The notes beneath the pieces were generated by a model that ran no database searches, was not told where the DNA came from, and saw only the letters and a list, made by a program, of their open reading frames with translations. A DNA stretch of 64,000 nucleotides from NCBI RefSeq assembly GCF_014642915.1, contig NZ_BMJE01000001.1, positions 248,001-312,000 on the forward strand, read 5' to 3'. This document shows, in pieces, positions 43,657 through 52,676 of the stretch; the stretch's first letter is position 1; each line of letters starts with the position of its first letter. A program made the translations under genes and the position numbers. The stretch comes from Flavobacterium suaedae (GTDB taxonomy: Bacteria; Bacteroidota; Bacteroidia; Flavobacteriales; Flavobacteriaceae).

Positions 43657-45312
43657 ATGAAAAAGAACAATTTACTACTTGTTTTTTGCTTTATTACTTA
43701 TTTAGCCAATGCGCAAGCTCCTTTTATTACAACTTGGGACACTTCTTCACTAGGCAATTCTATAACAATTGACGTTGTTGAGGATGATGATATTCCGGAT
43801 AATTACACTATAGATTTTGGTGACGGTACAATATTAACTAATCAATCAGGAGAAATTACACACACTTACTCAAGTAATGATATATATACTGTTACAATGT
43901 CAGGAGAGTTTAGTAGAATAAGTTTTGGATTGAGTTCAAATCCTCCTTCAGACAGTAACAAACTATTAACAGTAGAACAATGGGGAGACATTCAATGGAC
44001 GAGTATGGAAAATGCTTTTTTAGGATGTAGTAATTTAACGATAACTGCCACTGATGCTCCCGATTTAAGTAATGTAACAACTACAAAATCTATGTTCAGT
44101 AATTGTAATAGTTTTAATCAAGATATTTCGAATTGGGATATGTCAAACGTAAATAACACGAGCAGTATGTTTTTCGACTGTAACAATTTTAATCAATCTT
44201 TAAATAATTGGGATGTTTCTAGTGTAACGAACATGAGTAGAATGTTTGCAGACTGTACTCATTTTAATCAGCCTTTAGATAACTGGAATGTTTCTAATGT
44301 TGTGGATATGTCTGAAATGTTTGGTTTTTGTCCAGATTTTAATCAATCTTTAAATAGCTGGAATGTTTCTAGTGTAACTAACATGAATAGAATGTTTGTA
44401 AGAGCACTTTCATTTAACCAGCCTTTAGATAACTGGAATGTTTCTAATGTAACAAATATGCGTGGAATGTTTAATACTACTCCATTTAATCAACCTATAG
44501 ATAACTGGGATGTTTCTAGTGTGACAAATATGGGGTATATGTTTTGGCAAGCTCATTCATTTAATCAACCTCTAAATAGTTGGGACGTTTCCAATGTAAC
44601 AGATATGTCAAGTACATTTTTCGGTTGCATATCTTTTAACCAGCCTTTAAATAACTGGGATGTTTCTAATGTAACAACTATGGAAGCTATGTTTTGGAGT
44701 GCATTCGTATATAATCAACCTTTAGATAACTGGAATGTTTCTAATGTTATAAAAATGGGAAGCATGTTTAATTATGCATATATTTTTAATCAAGATCTTT
44801 CGGGATGGAATTTTAATACTGACATTACATTTGAAAATATAGATTATCCTAATCCACAATTATATTATACATTTCTTGGTTATTCAGGCTTGGATGTTAA
44901 TAATTATGATGCTTTATTAAACAGATTTAAAGAATTAGGATTAGAAAATAAAACTATAGGTGCAGATGAGTTAGAATATTGTGATGAGGAAACTAGAAAT
45001 TATTTAATTAATGAGCTGGGATGGACTATTGATGGAGATAGTCTGGCAGAAGACTGCACAGCCACAACTGTATCATTTACAGAAGAACAATTATTGTTAT
45101 ATCCAAACCCAGTTAATGATATTTTACATATAGAAGTAAAATCAGCAGTTCAGCTTGAAGAAGTAAAAGTATATAACCTACAGGGAAGTCAGTTAATGAG
45201 TTTAAATCAAAACTTTGAAAATATTAGTACTGAAAGTCTGAGTTCAGGTATTTACATATTAAGTATACAAACCAATAAAGGTTCAGCAGAATATAAATTG
45301 ATTAAGAATTAA
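43657..45312 (+). CDS. BspA-type (DUF285) repeat surface protein with T9SS sorting domain
   Basis: The 551-residue protein has a signal peptide (ending ANAQ), an N-terminal PKD-like domain (IDFGDGT, HTYSSNDIYTV), then ten DUF285 repeats of about 24 residues (FNQPLDNWNVSNVTNMxxMF), and a type A T9SS domain (LLLYPNPVNDILHI, SSGIYILSI, KLIKN). BspA-type repeats form solenoids used for adhesion or host/matrix contact; T9SS export to the surface is inferred from the C-terminus. The first ATG (43621) would add 12 residues before a normal signal; I use 43657. Confidence 0.93.
   Translation: MKKNNLLLVFCFITYLANAQAPFITTWDTSSLGNSITIDVVEDDDIPDNYTIDFGDGTILTNQSGEITHTYSSNDIYTVTMSGEFSRISFGLSSNPPSDSNKLLTVEQWGDIQWTSMENAFLGCSNLTITATDAPDLSNVTTTKSMFSNCNSFNQDISNWDMSNVNNTSSMFFDCNNFNQSLNNWDVSSVTNMSRMFADCTHFNQPLDNWNVSNVVDMSEMFGFCPDFNQSLNSWNVSSVTNMNRMFVRALSFNQPLDNWNVSNVTNMRGMFNTTPFNQPIDNWDVSSVTNMGYMFWQAHSFNQPLNSWDVSNVTDMSSTFFGCISFNQPLNNWDVSNVTTMEAMFWSAFVYNQPLDNWNVSNVIKMGSMFNYAYIFNQDLSGWNFNTDITFENIDYPNPQLYYTFLGYSGLDVNNYDALLNRFKELGLENKTIGADELEYCDEETRNYLINELGWTIDGDSLAEDCTATTVSFTEEQLLLYPNPVNDILHIEVKSAVQLEEVKVYNLQGSQLMSLNQNFENISTESLSSGIYILSIQTNKGSAEYKLIKN
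44111..44812 (+). repeat. Array of ten DUF285 repeat units (BspA-type)
   Basis: About 70-base units encode FNQxLxNWxVSxVxxMxxMF. A 29-base string starting CCTTTAGATAACTGGAATG is identical at 44272-44300, 44422-44450 and 44719-44747, so units may recombine to change copy number. Confidence 0.9.
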
Positions 45313-45328
45313 TCAATAAAATACTTTT

Positions 45329-45357
45329 AAAAATCCTGCCAATGGGCAGGATTTTTT
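45329..45357. terminator. Terminator after the BspA-type gene
   Basis: AAAAATCCTGCC (45329-45340) pairs with GGCAGGATTTTT (45345-45356) around an AATG loop, 17 bases after the stop. Confidence 0.9.
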
Positions 45358-45404
45358 GTTTAAATAAATTTTCATAACACCTTATAACAATTCTGTTATT
45401 TTCT

Positions 45405-45412
45405 TACATTTG
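45405..45412 (+). promoter_or_regulatory. Promoter -7 element (TACATTTG) of the fused E1 gene
   Basis: Matches TAnnTTTG, 36 bases before ATG 45449. It includes the TTG at 45410 that would otherwise be the furthest start, which argues against using that TTG. Confidence 0.5.
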
Positions 45413-45448
45413 AAAGCACAAACAAATGAGAATCTTTCAAGAAACTAT

Positions 45449-47425
45449 ATGAATTTCGATAGAAAAAAACTAACTAACCAACAATTACTTACACTTTATA
45501 AGAAATTAATAAAACCCAGACTCATAGAGGAGAAGATGCTTATTCTTATTCGTCAGGGTAAAGTTTCCAAATGGTTTAGTGGTATCGGGCAGGAAGCCAT
45601 ATCGGTAGGTGTTACAGCAGTACTGGAACAAGATGAATATATTTTACCCATGCACCGTAACTTAGGAGTGTTTACAGGGCGTGACATTCCGTTATTCAGG
45701 CTGTTCTCACAATGGCAGGGTAAAGCTAATGGTTTTACCAAAGGACGCGACCGTTCGTTTCACTTTGGTACACAGGAATATAAAATAATAGGAATGATTT
45801 CCCATTTAGGGCCTCAGTTAGGTGTTGCCGACGGTATTGCACTTGCCAATAAACTACGTAAAAATGGCAAAGTAACCGCTGTATTTACGGGAGAAGGTGC
45901 AACCAGTGAAGGCGACTTTCATGAAGCATTAAATATTGCCTCTGTATGGGATTTACCTGTACTATTTGTGGTAGAAAATAATGGTTATGGTCTTAGTACA
46001 CCAACTAATGAGCAATACCGTTGCGAAAACATAGCAGATAAAGGCATTGGCTATGGTATGGAAAGCTATATTATAGACGGTAATAATATACTGGAGGTTT
46101 ATACACAACTTTCGGATATAGTAGCTTCTATGCGTGAGAATCCACGACCTGTATTATTGGAGTTCAAGACTTTCCGTATGCGTGGGCATGAGGAGGCTAG
46201 TGGTACTAAATACGTTCCGCAGGAGCTTATGGATATGTGGGCGGAAAAAGACCCTGTTGATAACTACAAAAACTATTTAATTTCAGAAGGAATATTAACG
46301 GAAGAAGTTGATAAGCAGTTACGTGATGAAATTAAAAAAGAAATCAATACAGCGTTTAAACAGGCATCAGATGAAGAAGCTATTGAAGCTAATGAAAGCA
46401 TTGAATTAAATGATGTTTACAAACCTTTTAAATATGAAGAGGTTAATCCAAAAAAAGAAAGAGAAAACATGAGAATGATTGATGCTATTTCACAAGGTTT
46501 AAAGCAGAGTATGGAACGCCATGATAACCTTGTGATAATGGGGCAGGATATTGCAGAATATGGGGGGGCTTTTAAAATTACTGATGGTTTTGTAGCGGAG
46601 TTTGGTAAGGATAGGGTTCGTAATACTCCTATATGTGAATCGGCTATTATAGCTACAGGAATGGGCTTATCTATAAACGGGTATAAATCCGTTATTGAAA
46701 TGCAATTTGCTGATTTCGTTTCTACAGGTTTTAACCCGATTGTTAACTATTTAGCTAAAGTTCACTACCGTTGGAATGAAAACGCTGATGTAGTTGTGCG
46801 TATGCCTTGCGGAGCAGGGGTACAGGCAGGACCTTTTCACTCACAAACTAATGAGGCCTGGTTTACTAAAACTCCGGGACTTAAAGTGGTTTATCCTGCA
46901 TTTCCTTATGATGCTAAAGGCTTACTAGCTACAGCTATAAACGACCCTAACCCTGTTATGTTCTTTGAGCACAAGGCATTATACCGCAGTGTGTATCAGG
47001 ATGTACCAAAGGATTACTATACACTTCCTTTTGGCAAAGCTGCTGTATTGAAGGAAGGGGAGGATGTTACCATTATTTCTTTTGGTGCCGGGGTACACTG
47101 GGCATTGGAAACATTAGCAAAAAATACTGATATAAAAGCTGATCTTATCGACCTGAGAACATTACAACCTCTTGATACTGAAACAATATTCAATTCGGTT
47201 AAGAAGACAGGAAAAGTTATTATACTTCAAGAGGATACTCTTTTTGGCGGTGTAGCCAGTGATATTTCATCTATGATAATGGAAGAGTGCTTTGAATATC
47301 TTGATGGCCCTGTAAAACGTGTAGGTAGCCTTGAAAGTGCTATTCCGTTTACCAAAGCATTAGAAGACCAATATTTACCAAAACAGCGTTTTGAAACAGT
47401 TTTAAAAGACTTATTAGCATATTAA
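45449..47425 (+). CDS. Fused E1 alpha/beta subunit of a 2-oxoacid dehydrogenase
   Basis: The 658-residue protein joins an E1-alpha half (about 1-310) to an E1-beta half (about 335-658). The alpha half has YILPMHRNLGVF, the ThDP/Mg motif TGEGATSEGDFHEALNIASVWDLPVLFVVENN (conserved core GEGATSEGDFHE and VENNGYG) and RMRGHEEASGT. The beta half has GQDIAEYGGAF, TPICESAI, MPCGAGVQAGPFHSQ and KTGKVIILQED. Such fusions are common in Bacteroidota and are annotated as branched-chain 2-oxoacid or pyruvate-type E1. The substrate is not fixed by sequence. E2 and E3 genes are not adjacent. Confidence 0.95.
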   Translation: MNFDRKKLTNQQLLTLYKKLIKPRLIEEKMLILIRQGKVSKWFSGIGQEAISVGVTAVLEQDEYILPMHRNLGVFTGRDIPLFRLFSQWQGKANGFTKGRDRSFHFGTQEYKIIGMISHLGPQLGVADGIALANKLRKNGKVTAVFTGEGATSEGDFHEALNIASVWDLPVLFVVENNGYGLSTPTNEQYRCENIADKGIGYGMESYIIDGNNILEVYTQLSDIVASMRENPRPVLLEFKTFRMRGHEEASGTKYVPQELMDMWAEKDPVDNYKNYLISEGILTEEVDKQLRDEIKKEINTAFKQASDEEAIEANESIELNDVYKPFKYEEVNPKKERENMRMIDAISQGLKQSMERHDNLVIMGQDIAEYGGAFKITDGFVAEFGKDRVRNTPICESAIIATGMGLSINGYKSVIEMQFADFVSTGFNPIVNYLAKVHYRWNENADVVVRMPCGAGVQAGPFHSQTNEAWFTKTPGLKVVYPAFPYDAKGLLATAINDPNPVMFFEHKALYRSVYQDVPKDYYTLPFGKAAVLKEGEDVTIISFGAGVHWALETLAKNTDIKADLIDLRTLQPLDTETIFNSVKKTGKVIILQEDTLFGGVASDISSMIMEECFEYLDGPVKRVGSLESAIPFTKALEDQYLPKQRFETVLKDLLAY

Positions 47426-47450
47426 ATACTTTAAAAATAAATTATTGATA

Positions 47451-47480
47451 AAAGCTCTGCCATACGGTAGGGCTTTTTTA
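47451..47480 (+). terminator. Terminator after the E1 gene
   Basis: AAGCTCTGCC pairs with GGTAGGGCTT (two G-T pairs) around ATAC, followed by TTTTATTA, 30 bases after the stop. Confidence 0.75.
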
Positions 47481-47534
47481 TTACAGTATATATAAAACTA
47501 ATGGTAATTAATTACATTTAAGCCTGTTATAAAG

Positions 47535-47542
47535 TAGTTTTG
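47535..47542 (+). promoter_or_regulatory. Putative -7 element (TAGTTTTG) before the thioesterase gene
   Basis: Matches TAnnTTTG in the 216-base gap; the leader to ATG 47642 would be about 95 bases. A TTTA at 47517 is only 14 bases upstream, so the -33 box is doubtful. Confidence 0.35.
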
Positions 47543-47641
47543 TATCGGAAAGTAATACGAAAAACTTATAGGTTAAAATAGTAATTTCAGTATTACTTAA
47601 TAAACTGAATATAATAAATTAGCTATAAAAATCTTACAGAT

Positions 47642-48031
47642 ATGAAATTCCATACCAGAAAATGGGTAAAACCCGAAGACTTAAACCCTAACGGAACTTT
47701 ATTTGGCGGTAAACTCCTTGCTTGGATAGATGAGGAGGCAGCCTTATATTCTATAGTACAGCTTGAAAACCAACGCGTAGTAACCAAACATATGTCGGAA
47801 ATTAACTTTATGAGTTCTGCCAAGCAGGGTGATGTAATCGAAATAGGTATTGAAGTACTGCGCTTTGGGACTACTTCAATAGTATTAAAGTCAGAGGTTC
47901 GTAATAAAATGACTCACGAAAAAATTATTACTGTGGATAATATTACAATGGTAAACTTGGATGTTAATGGCAGACCTAAGCCTCATGGAAAAACTAAAAT
48001 AGAGTACGTTAAAGACCGTTTGGCTAAATAA
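47642..48031 (+). CDS. Acyl-CoA thioesterase (hotdog fold, YciA/ACOT-like)
   Basis: The 129-residue single hotdog domain has the active-site segment NPNGTLFGGKLLAWIDEEAAL (around 15-35; core FGGKLLAWIDEEA with the catalytic Asp) and EINFMSSAKQGDVIEIGIEV (59-78 region), matching the YciA/BACH type. It should cleave acyl-CoA thioesters in the cytoplasm. Acyl length preference cannot be told. It is convergent with the MscS-like gene, with only one base between stops. Confidence 0.92.
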   Translation: MKFHTRKWVKPEDLNPNGTLFGGKLLAWIDEEAALYSIVQLENQRVVTKHMSEINFMSSAKQGDVIEIGIEVLRFGTTSIVLKSEVRNKMTHEKIITVDNITMVNLDVNGRPKPHGKTKIEYVKDRLAK

Positions 48032-48032
48032 T

Positions 48033-49286
48033 TTATTCCTGCTCCTGAATTAAACTTGCTCCTTGAGAAGGGAATTCAAATATTTCAAGATCAAAATATT
48101 GTACAGAAGCTATAACATGGTCAAAAATATCAGCCATAATATACTCGTAATTTTCCCAACGCTTATCAGATGAAAAGGCGTAAATCTCAATAGGGATACC
48201 TTTTTCTGTAGGTTGCAGGTGGCGACACATCATGGTTAAGTCTTTATTAATAGCCGGGTGTTTTTCTACATACTGGCTTATATATTTACGGAATAACCCT
48301 AAGTTGGTAAGGTTACGTCCGTTTAATATTAAAGACTTATCAATCTCATTCTGTATATTATACTTTTCAATATCTAATTGACGATGCTCTATATAGGAGT
48401 TTAAAAGTTGTATTTTTTTAAACTTTTCAAGTTCATCTTTCTCTATAAAGCGAACACTTTTTGTTTTTATAAGTACATGTCTTTTAATTCGTCTACCACC
48501 CGAATTAACCATGCCCCTCCAGTTTTTAAACGAATCTGATATAAGGCTGTAGGTGGGTAGAGTAGTAGTGGTATTATCAAAGTTACGAACTTTAACGGTT
48601 GCCAGGTTTATTTCGATAACATCACCATCGGCGCCATACTTTTCCATAGTAATCCAGTCGCCAATTCGTACCATATCGTTAGCACTAACCTGAATACTCG
48701 CTACAAACCCCAATATGGTATCTTTAAAGACTAAAAGTATTATAGCTGATACTGCTCCGAAAGTACCTATTATACTAAGGAACTCTACGCTGAACAGTAC
48801 CATTATCATACCTATAACACCAAATAACCACAGGATAATCATTATTACCTGTACGTAACTGTCTATAGGTTTATCGCTAAAGTTTGGTTGTACTTTAAGG
48901 AAACTCTTAATAGCATTTAGTGCACTTTTTACTATCCAGAGAATGAGAAATATAATAAATATAGCTACTCCTTTTTCAAATATCCCTTCTAAGTAGCTAA
49001 AATCTTTTAATACAATAGGTAAGGTATGGTAAACAAAAAGTAATGGTACTAAATGGGCTATAAACTTTGATGTTTTATGTTCTACTAAAAAATCATCAAA
49101 AGATGTTTTAGTTCTGGCAGCAAAAGCACCAAAAGCTACTACCAGTACTTTTTTAGAAATAAAATCTAATAAATATGCTACTATAGTAATAACTATAATG
49201 TTTACTATAAGATTACCGTAAAAAGCAGTAGTATGTGAAAAATCTAAATTACGAAAAGCATCGTAAGCCCAATTAAATAAATCCAT
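48033..49286 (-). CDS. MscS-family mechanosensitive ion channel
   Basis: The 417-residue protein has about five membrane helices (residues 25-185) including the pore-like TM3 (IIGTFGAVSAIILLVFKDTILGFVAS, 169-194 region), the MscS beta domain (VRIGDWITMEKYGADGDVIEINLATVKVRNFDNTTTTLPTYSLI, 206-249; core IGDWI and VKVRNFDNT), and a C-terminal cytoplasmic vestibule to 417. The length and soluble insertion resemble the YbdG subgroup. It should open under membrane tension and release solutes. It is followed upstream on the same strand by DUF3817. Confidence 0.92.
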   Translation of the reverse strand: MDLFNWAYDAFRNLDFSHTTAFYGNLIVNIIVITIVAYLLDFISKKVLVVAFGAFAARTKTSFDDFLVEHKTSKFIAHLVPLLFVYHTLPIVLKDFSYLEGIFEKGVAIFIIFLILWIVKSALNAIKSFLKVQPNFSDKPIDSYVQVIMIILWLFGVIGMIMVLFSVEFLSIIGTFGAVSAIILLVFKDTILGFVASIQVSANDMVRIGDWITMEKYGADGDVIEINLATVKVRNFDNTTTTLPTYSLISDSFKNWRGMVNSGGRRIKRHVLIKTKSVRFIEKDELEKFKKIQLLNSYIEHRQLDIEKYNIQNEIDKSLILNGRNLTNLGLFRKYISQYVEKHPAINKDLTMMCRHLQPTEKGIPIEIYAFSSDKRWENYEYIMADIFDHVIASVQYFDLEIFEFPSQGASLIQEQE

Positions 49287-49307
49287 TACCTAAATTGTAT
49301 TGAATTA

Positions 49308-49589
49308 TTATACGTTTGTTTTAAAATACTTATTTTCAACATAAAAAGTTCCGAAAGGTATTACTGAAGCAACGCAAACAATAAGGAACTTTTTTGTAGG
49401 CCAACTTTGTTCCACTTTAAGCATTATTGCTAAAAATATATAAGCTATAAACAGTAATCCGTGTGCCATACCTACAATTCTTACTGTTTCGGGCATTTCC
49501 CATATATATTTAAGTGGCATTGCTATAAAAAGAAGCGCTAATAAGGATACACCTTCAAGTGTTGCTATTATTTTAAAAAAACGAGTCAT
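49308..49589 (-). CDS. DUF3817 integral membrane protein
   Basis: The 93-residue protein has three membrane helices and the DUF3817 pattern ATLEGVSLLALLFIAMPLKY, WEMPETVRIVGMAHGLLFI (His in the second helix) and PFGTFYVE. The family is widespread but uncharacterised. A longer frame starts at a TTG (49610), but a TACCTTTG promoter element covers that codon, so I use ATG 49589. It lies 21 bases upstream of the MscS-like gene and is likely cotranscribed with it. Confidence 0.9.
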   Translation of the reverse strand: MTRFFKIIATLEGVSLLALLFIAMPLKYIWEMPETVRIVGMAHGLLFIAYIFLAIMLKVEQSWPTKKFLIVCVASVIPFGTFYVENKYFKTNV

Positions 49590-49607
49590 AATTTGTAAAA
49601 TTTCCTG

Positions 49608-49615
49608 CAAAGGTA
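49608..49615 (-). promoter_or_regulatory. Promoter -7 element (TACCTTTG) for DUF3817-mscS
   Basis: On the minus strand 49615-49608 reads TACCTTTG, matching TAnnTTTG, 19 bases before ATG 49589. A well-spaced -33 box is not clear. Confidence 0.5.
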
Positions 49616-49661
49616 CTAATCAAAAAGTTTATAGAGAAAGATGAACACTGAATTAACAACA

Positions 49662-49694
49662 TAAAAAAAGCTGTTTTGATACCAAACAGCTTCT
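49662..49694 (-). terminator. Terminator after the acidic hypothetical gene
   Basis: AAGCTGTTT (49668-49676) pairs with AAACAGCTT (49684-49692); on the minus strand it runs into a seven-T tract, 26 bases past the stop at 49720. Confidence 0.82.
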
Positions 49695-49719
49695 AATTAT
49701 ATAACAATAAGATTTTATA

Positions 49720-50100
49720 TTAAAAATCTTGAAGTGCTTTATTGTACTCCCTTAAATCTAACATATTATTTCTGTTATCAAGATCAATAAACAATGAAAT
49801 TAAGTATTCAAGGCTTTCCATATTGTTCTCAGTAGGAATATTGTTCTCTTTTACTTCTTCTGTTTCTTCACCTTCTTCTTCAATAGGCTCATCATCCGGT
49901 ATTGGAATTAAAAATAAGCCATACTCTTCAAGGTGTTCGTAGGTTAGCCGAAGTGCTTTAGTTAATACCGGATTACCCTCTTCCATAGAGTATTCACGAA
50001 GCTTTTTAAGGTCAGCAATTAATTTATCAGCATCAAAACCGTTCTTAAACAAATCAACCTCAATTTTATTGATTAGTTTTTGTGCACTCGGATTCTTCAC
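49720..50100 (-). CDS. Hypothetical acidic helical protein
   Basis: The 126-residue soluble protein is mostly helical: LINKIEVDLFKNGFDADKLIADLKKLREY (9-37), ALRLTYEHLEEYGLFLIPIPDDEP, then a very acidic linker (EEEGEETEEVKEN, 72-84) and a C-terminal helix ESLEYLISLFIDLDNRNN. I do not recognise a named domain, though similar short proteins seem common in flavobacteria. The start is GTG 50100; an in-frame stop lies shortly upstream. It is single, with a clear terminator. Confidence 0.75.
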   Translation of the reverse strand: MKNPSAQKLINKIEVDLFKNGFDADKLIADLKKLREYSMEEGNPVLTKALRLTYEHLEEYGLFLIPIPDDEPIEEEGEETEEVKENNIPTENNMESLEYLISLFIDLDNRNNMLDLREYNKALQDF

Positions 50101-50279
50101 AGTATAATGTATTTTATTTTAAACGTAGGACTGCAAAAATACTATTTTTATCTGCTTTTCCCATAAAGCTTTTTGATTTTTACATCTCTTACTGCAGTTT
50201 TTTATAAAAGTAACAGGTAGTCCAGATAAAAAATACATATTATATTTAAGTATAAGGTGCTGATTATTAAATATAATAC

Positions 50280-50990
50280 CTAATCAAAAAGGCTTTTCTG
50301 TATATCAACAAAGTGTACTCCTTCTTTAAGATTTCCTAGCCTAAATTTATTCACTATTTCATGTGCCCTACGAGTTGGTTCCGGTATACGATGCCTTAAT
50401 ACACATTTTTTCATTATATTTAAGCTGTCCGGTACTGATACTTTATGTCCGGGAGATATAAAAACAGGCTTAACATTATCTTTTGTTCGTAAAGCATACC
50501 CTGTAATATCATTATTTATATAAATAGGAGAGGAGCTATATTTTTTTTCACCTACAGGAGAGTGTGTGCCAAAAAGCATTTTTTTAGCACAGCCAATAGT
50601 AGCGCAATCAGCCATTATACCGAAATGAGATGCTATACCCATACGTCTTTGGTGAGTGATTCCTTGCCCATCAAGTACTGTTATATCAGGTTTATCAGGA
50701 AGTTGTTTCCATGCTTCTAACAAAGCAGGTACTTCTCTAAAAGCTAAATATTGCGGAACATATGGGAACTTCGTTTCAGTAACAACCAGAGAATAGGACT
50801 GTAATACCATTTGAGGATAGCTTAGTATTACTATACCTGCATATATAGTATCAGTGTTCTTATTGTGAGAAATATCAGCACCTGCAATTGTATTGATATT
50901 TTCAACTTTTGTAATAAGTAAAAGTTGTTTTCTCAGTTTTTCCTGAATTGCTGTTGCTTCCGGTATAGATAAATTGTTGTAATTAATCAT
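50280..50990 (-). CDS. nfi: Endonuclease V
   Basis: Endonuclease V nicks DNA (or RNA) one base 3' of inosine. The 236-residue protein has the metal-binding Asp in IAGADISHN (around 37), PYVPQYLAFREVPALLEAW (substrate wedge PYVP, around 77), the second Asp in VLDGQGITHQRRMGIASHFG (around 104), TIGCAKKMLFG and GHKVSV. All match E. coli Nfi by position. I start at ATG 50990 (MINYNNLSI) rather than a TTG six codons earlier. It stands alone, divergent from the helicase gene. Confidence 0.95.
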   Translation of the reverse strand: MINYNNLSIPEATAIQEKLRKQLLLITKVENINTIAGADISHNKNTDTIYAGIVILSYPQMVLQSYSLVVTETKFPYVPQYLAFREVPALLEAWKQLPDKPDITVLDGQGITHQRRMGIASHFGIMADCATIGCAKKMLFGTHSPVGEKKYSSSPIYINNDITGYALRTKDNVKPVFISPGHKVSVPDSLNIMKKCVLRHRIPEPTRRAHEIVNKFRLGNLKEGVHFVDIQKSLFD

Positions 50991-51147
50991 ATCAATAAAA
51001 TTATGCAATTTATATTGAAAATAATGGTTGTTTTAAACCTAAAGCAGTAAAGAATTACTAAAAACAAAAATTATACGGAGAATTATTATTTTATAAACAC
51101 TATATATATAACTAAATACATATTTTTGAAAATTATCAAATTTCTAT

Positions 51148-52668
51148 ATGCAAAAAGAACACAACGTAGAGGAGAGAAAAGAATTATATCAATACCAACA
51201 GGAGGATATTGATGCTATATTTGAAAAGTTTGAAGGGCGACCTGATAACTATCATCTACTGTATCAATTACCGACAGGAGGAGGGAAGACTGTTATTTTC
51301 TCAGAAATTGCGCGCAGATATATAGAAAAATATAATAAAAAAGTACTGGTACTTACACACCGTATTGAGCTTAGTAAGCAAACATCTCAAATGCTTGAAG
51401 GTTTCGGGGTTAAAAACAAAGTTATAGACAGTAATATTAAAGAACTTGATGATCACGAAGAGTATAACTGTTATGTAGCAATGGTGGAAACCCTTAATAA
51501 CCGCCTGAAAGACAAAAAATTCAAAATGGATTATATTGGGTTAGTTATAGTAGATGAAGCACACTATAATTCATTCCGAAAACTATTTACATATTTTAAA
51601 AATTCCTTTTTCCTGGGGGTTACAGCTACACCTTTAAGTTCTAATATAGAACTGCCTATGTATGAAACGTATGATGAATTACTAATGGGTGAGCCTATAA
51701 AGGCATTAATAAATAAAGGGTACTTGGCAAAAGCTGAAATATTTGGTTTTGATGTTGAATTAACATCCTTAAAGCTGGGTATTAACGGTGATTACACAGT
51801 AAGTTCTTCTGATGATTTATACTCACGTGCTAATATGCAGGATTTACTGATGCAGTCGTATGAAGCTAAATCAAAAGGAAAGAAAACGCTAATCTTTAAT
51901 AATGGTATAAACACATCCTTATATGTTTATGAAACGTTTAGAGCTGCCGGCTACCCAATACGCCATTTAGATAACAGAACATCTGAAGAAGAACGTAAAA
52001 ATATACTGGAGTGGTTTAAAAATACTCCTGATGCTATAGTAACATCAGTATCAATTCTTACCACAGGGTTTGATGAACCTACAGTAGAAACTATTATATT
52101 AAACAGGGCAACACGTTCGTTAACACTTTATTTCCAGATGATAGGTAGGGGGTCTCGTAGGTTAGATAATAAAGAGAGTTTTACGGTTATTGATTTAGGT
52201 AATAATGTACAGCGTTTCGGTTTATGGAGTGATCCTGTAGATTGGCAGTATATTTTTAAAAATCCTGAACAGTTTTTAGATAATATAAGAACTGATGCTG
52301 AAATAGAAAGTCATCACGTATATGTAATGCCTGATGATTTAAGAGCAAAATTTGAAAATACAGAGAATATAAAATTTGATATAGAGGGCGCGTTTAAAGA
52401 AGCAACCGAAAAAAAATTAAAGCCTAAAACAGTTATAGAAAAATCTATAAAGCAGCATGCTTTAATGTGTATTGAAAATACTGATAGTGTACCGGAAGCA
52501 CGAAAACTTTCTAAAGAATTAGGTCCTGATATTGAATACAGAGTTAAAGAGTATACCAAACTGTTAGCTAAGACTACTAAGAACTACAGAGAGTGGTTAA
52601 TAGAAGATTATAAGCATAAATTAAGTGTAAATATAGGTAAACTGTTTATAGCTCACCATGTAGATTGA
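51148..52668 (+). CDS. SF2 DEAD/DEAH-box helicase
   Basis: The 506-residue protein has the Q-rich start YQYQQEDID (around 12-20), Walker A LPTGGGKTVIFSE (around 40), DEAH box VIVDEAHYN (around 133), motif III VTATPLS (around 157), a C-terminal helicase domain with TSVSILTTGFDEP (motif V, around 298) and motif VI MIGRGSRRLD (around 331), and a C-terminal tail of about 130 residues. The layout resembles RecQ-unlike, RadD/YejH-type helicases involved in repair. Its stop lies eight bases from that of DUF763, which is convergent. Confidence 0.9.
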   Translation: MQKEHNVEERKELYQYQQEDIDAIFEKFEGRPDNYHLLYQLPTGGGKTVIFSEIARRYIEKYNKKVLVLTHRIELSKQTSQMLEGFGVKNKVIDSNIKELDDHEEYNCYVAMVETLNNRLKDKKFKMDYIGLVIVDEAHYNSFRKLFTYFKNSFFLGVTATPLSSNIELPMYETYDELLMGEPIKALINKGYLAKAEIFGFDVELTSLKLGINGDYTVSSSDDLYSRANMQDLLMQSYEAKSKGKKTLIFNNGINTSLYVYETFRAAGYPIRHLDNRTSEEERKNILEWFKNTPDAIVTSVSILTTGFDEPTVETIILNRATRSLTLYFQMIGRGSRRLDNKESFTVIDLGNNVQRFGLWSDPVDWQYIFKNPEQFLDNIRTDAEIESHHVYVMPDDLRAKFENTENIKFDIEGAFKEATEKKLKPKTVIEKSIKQHALMCIENTDSVPEARKLSKELGPDIEYRVKEYTKLLAKTTKNYREWLIEDYKHKLSVNIGKLFIAHHVD

Positions 52669-52676
52669 AATACTGG

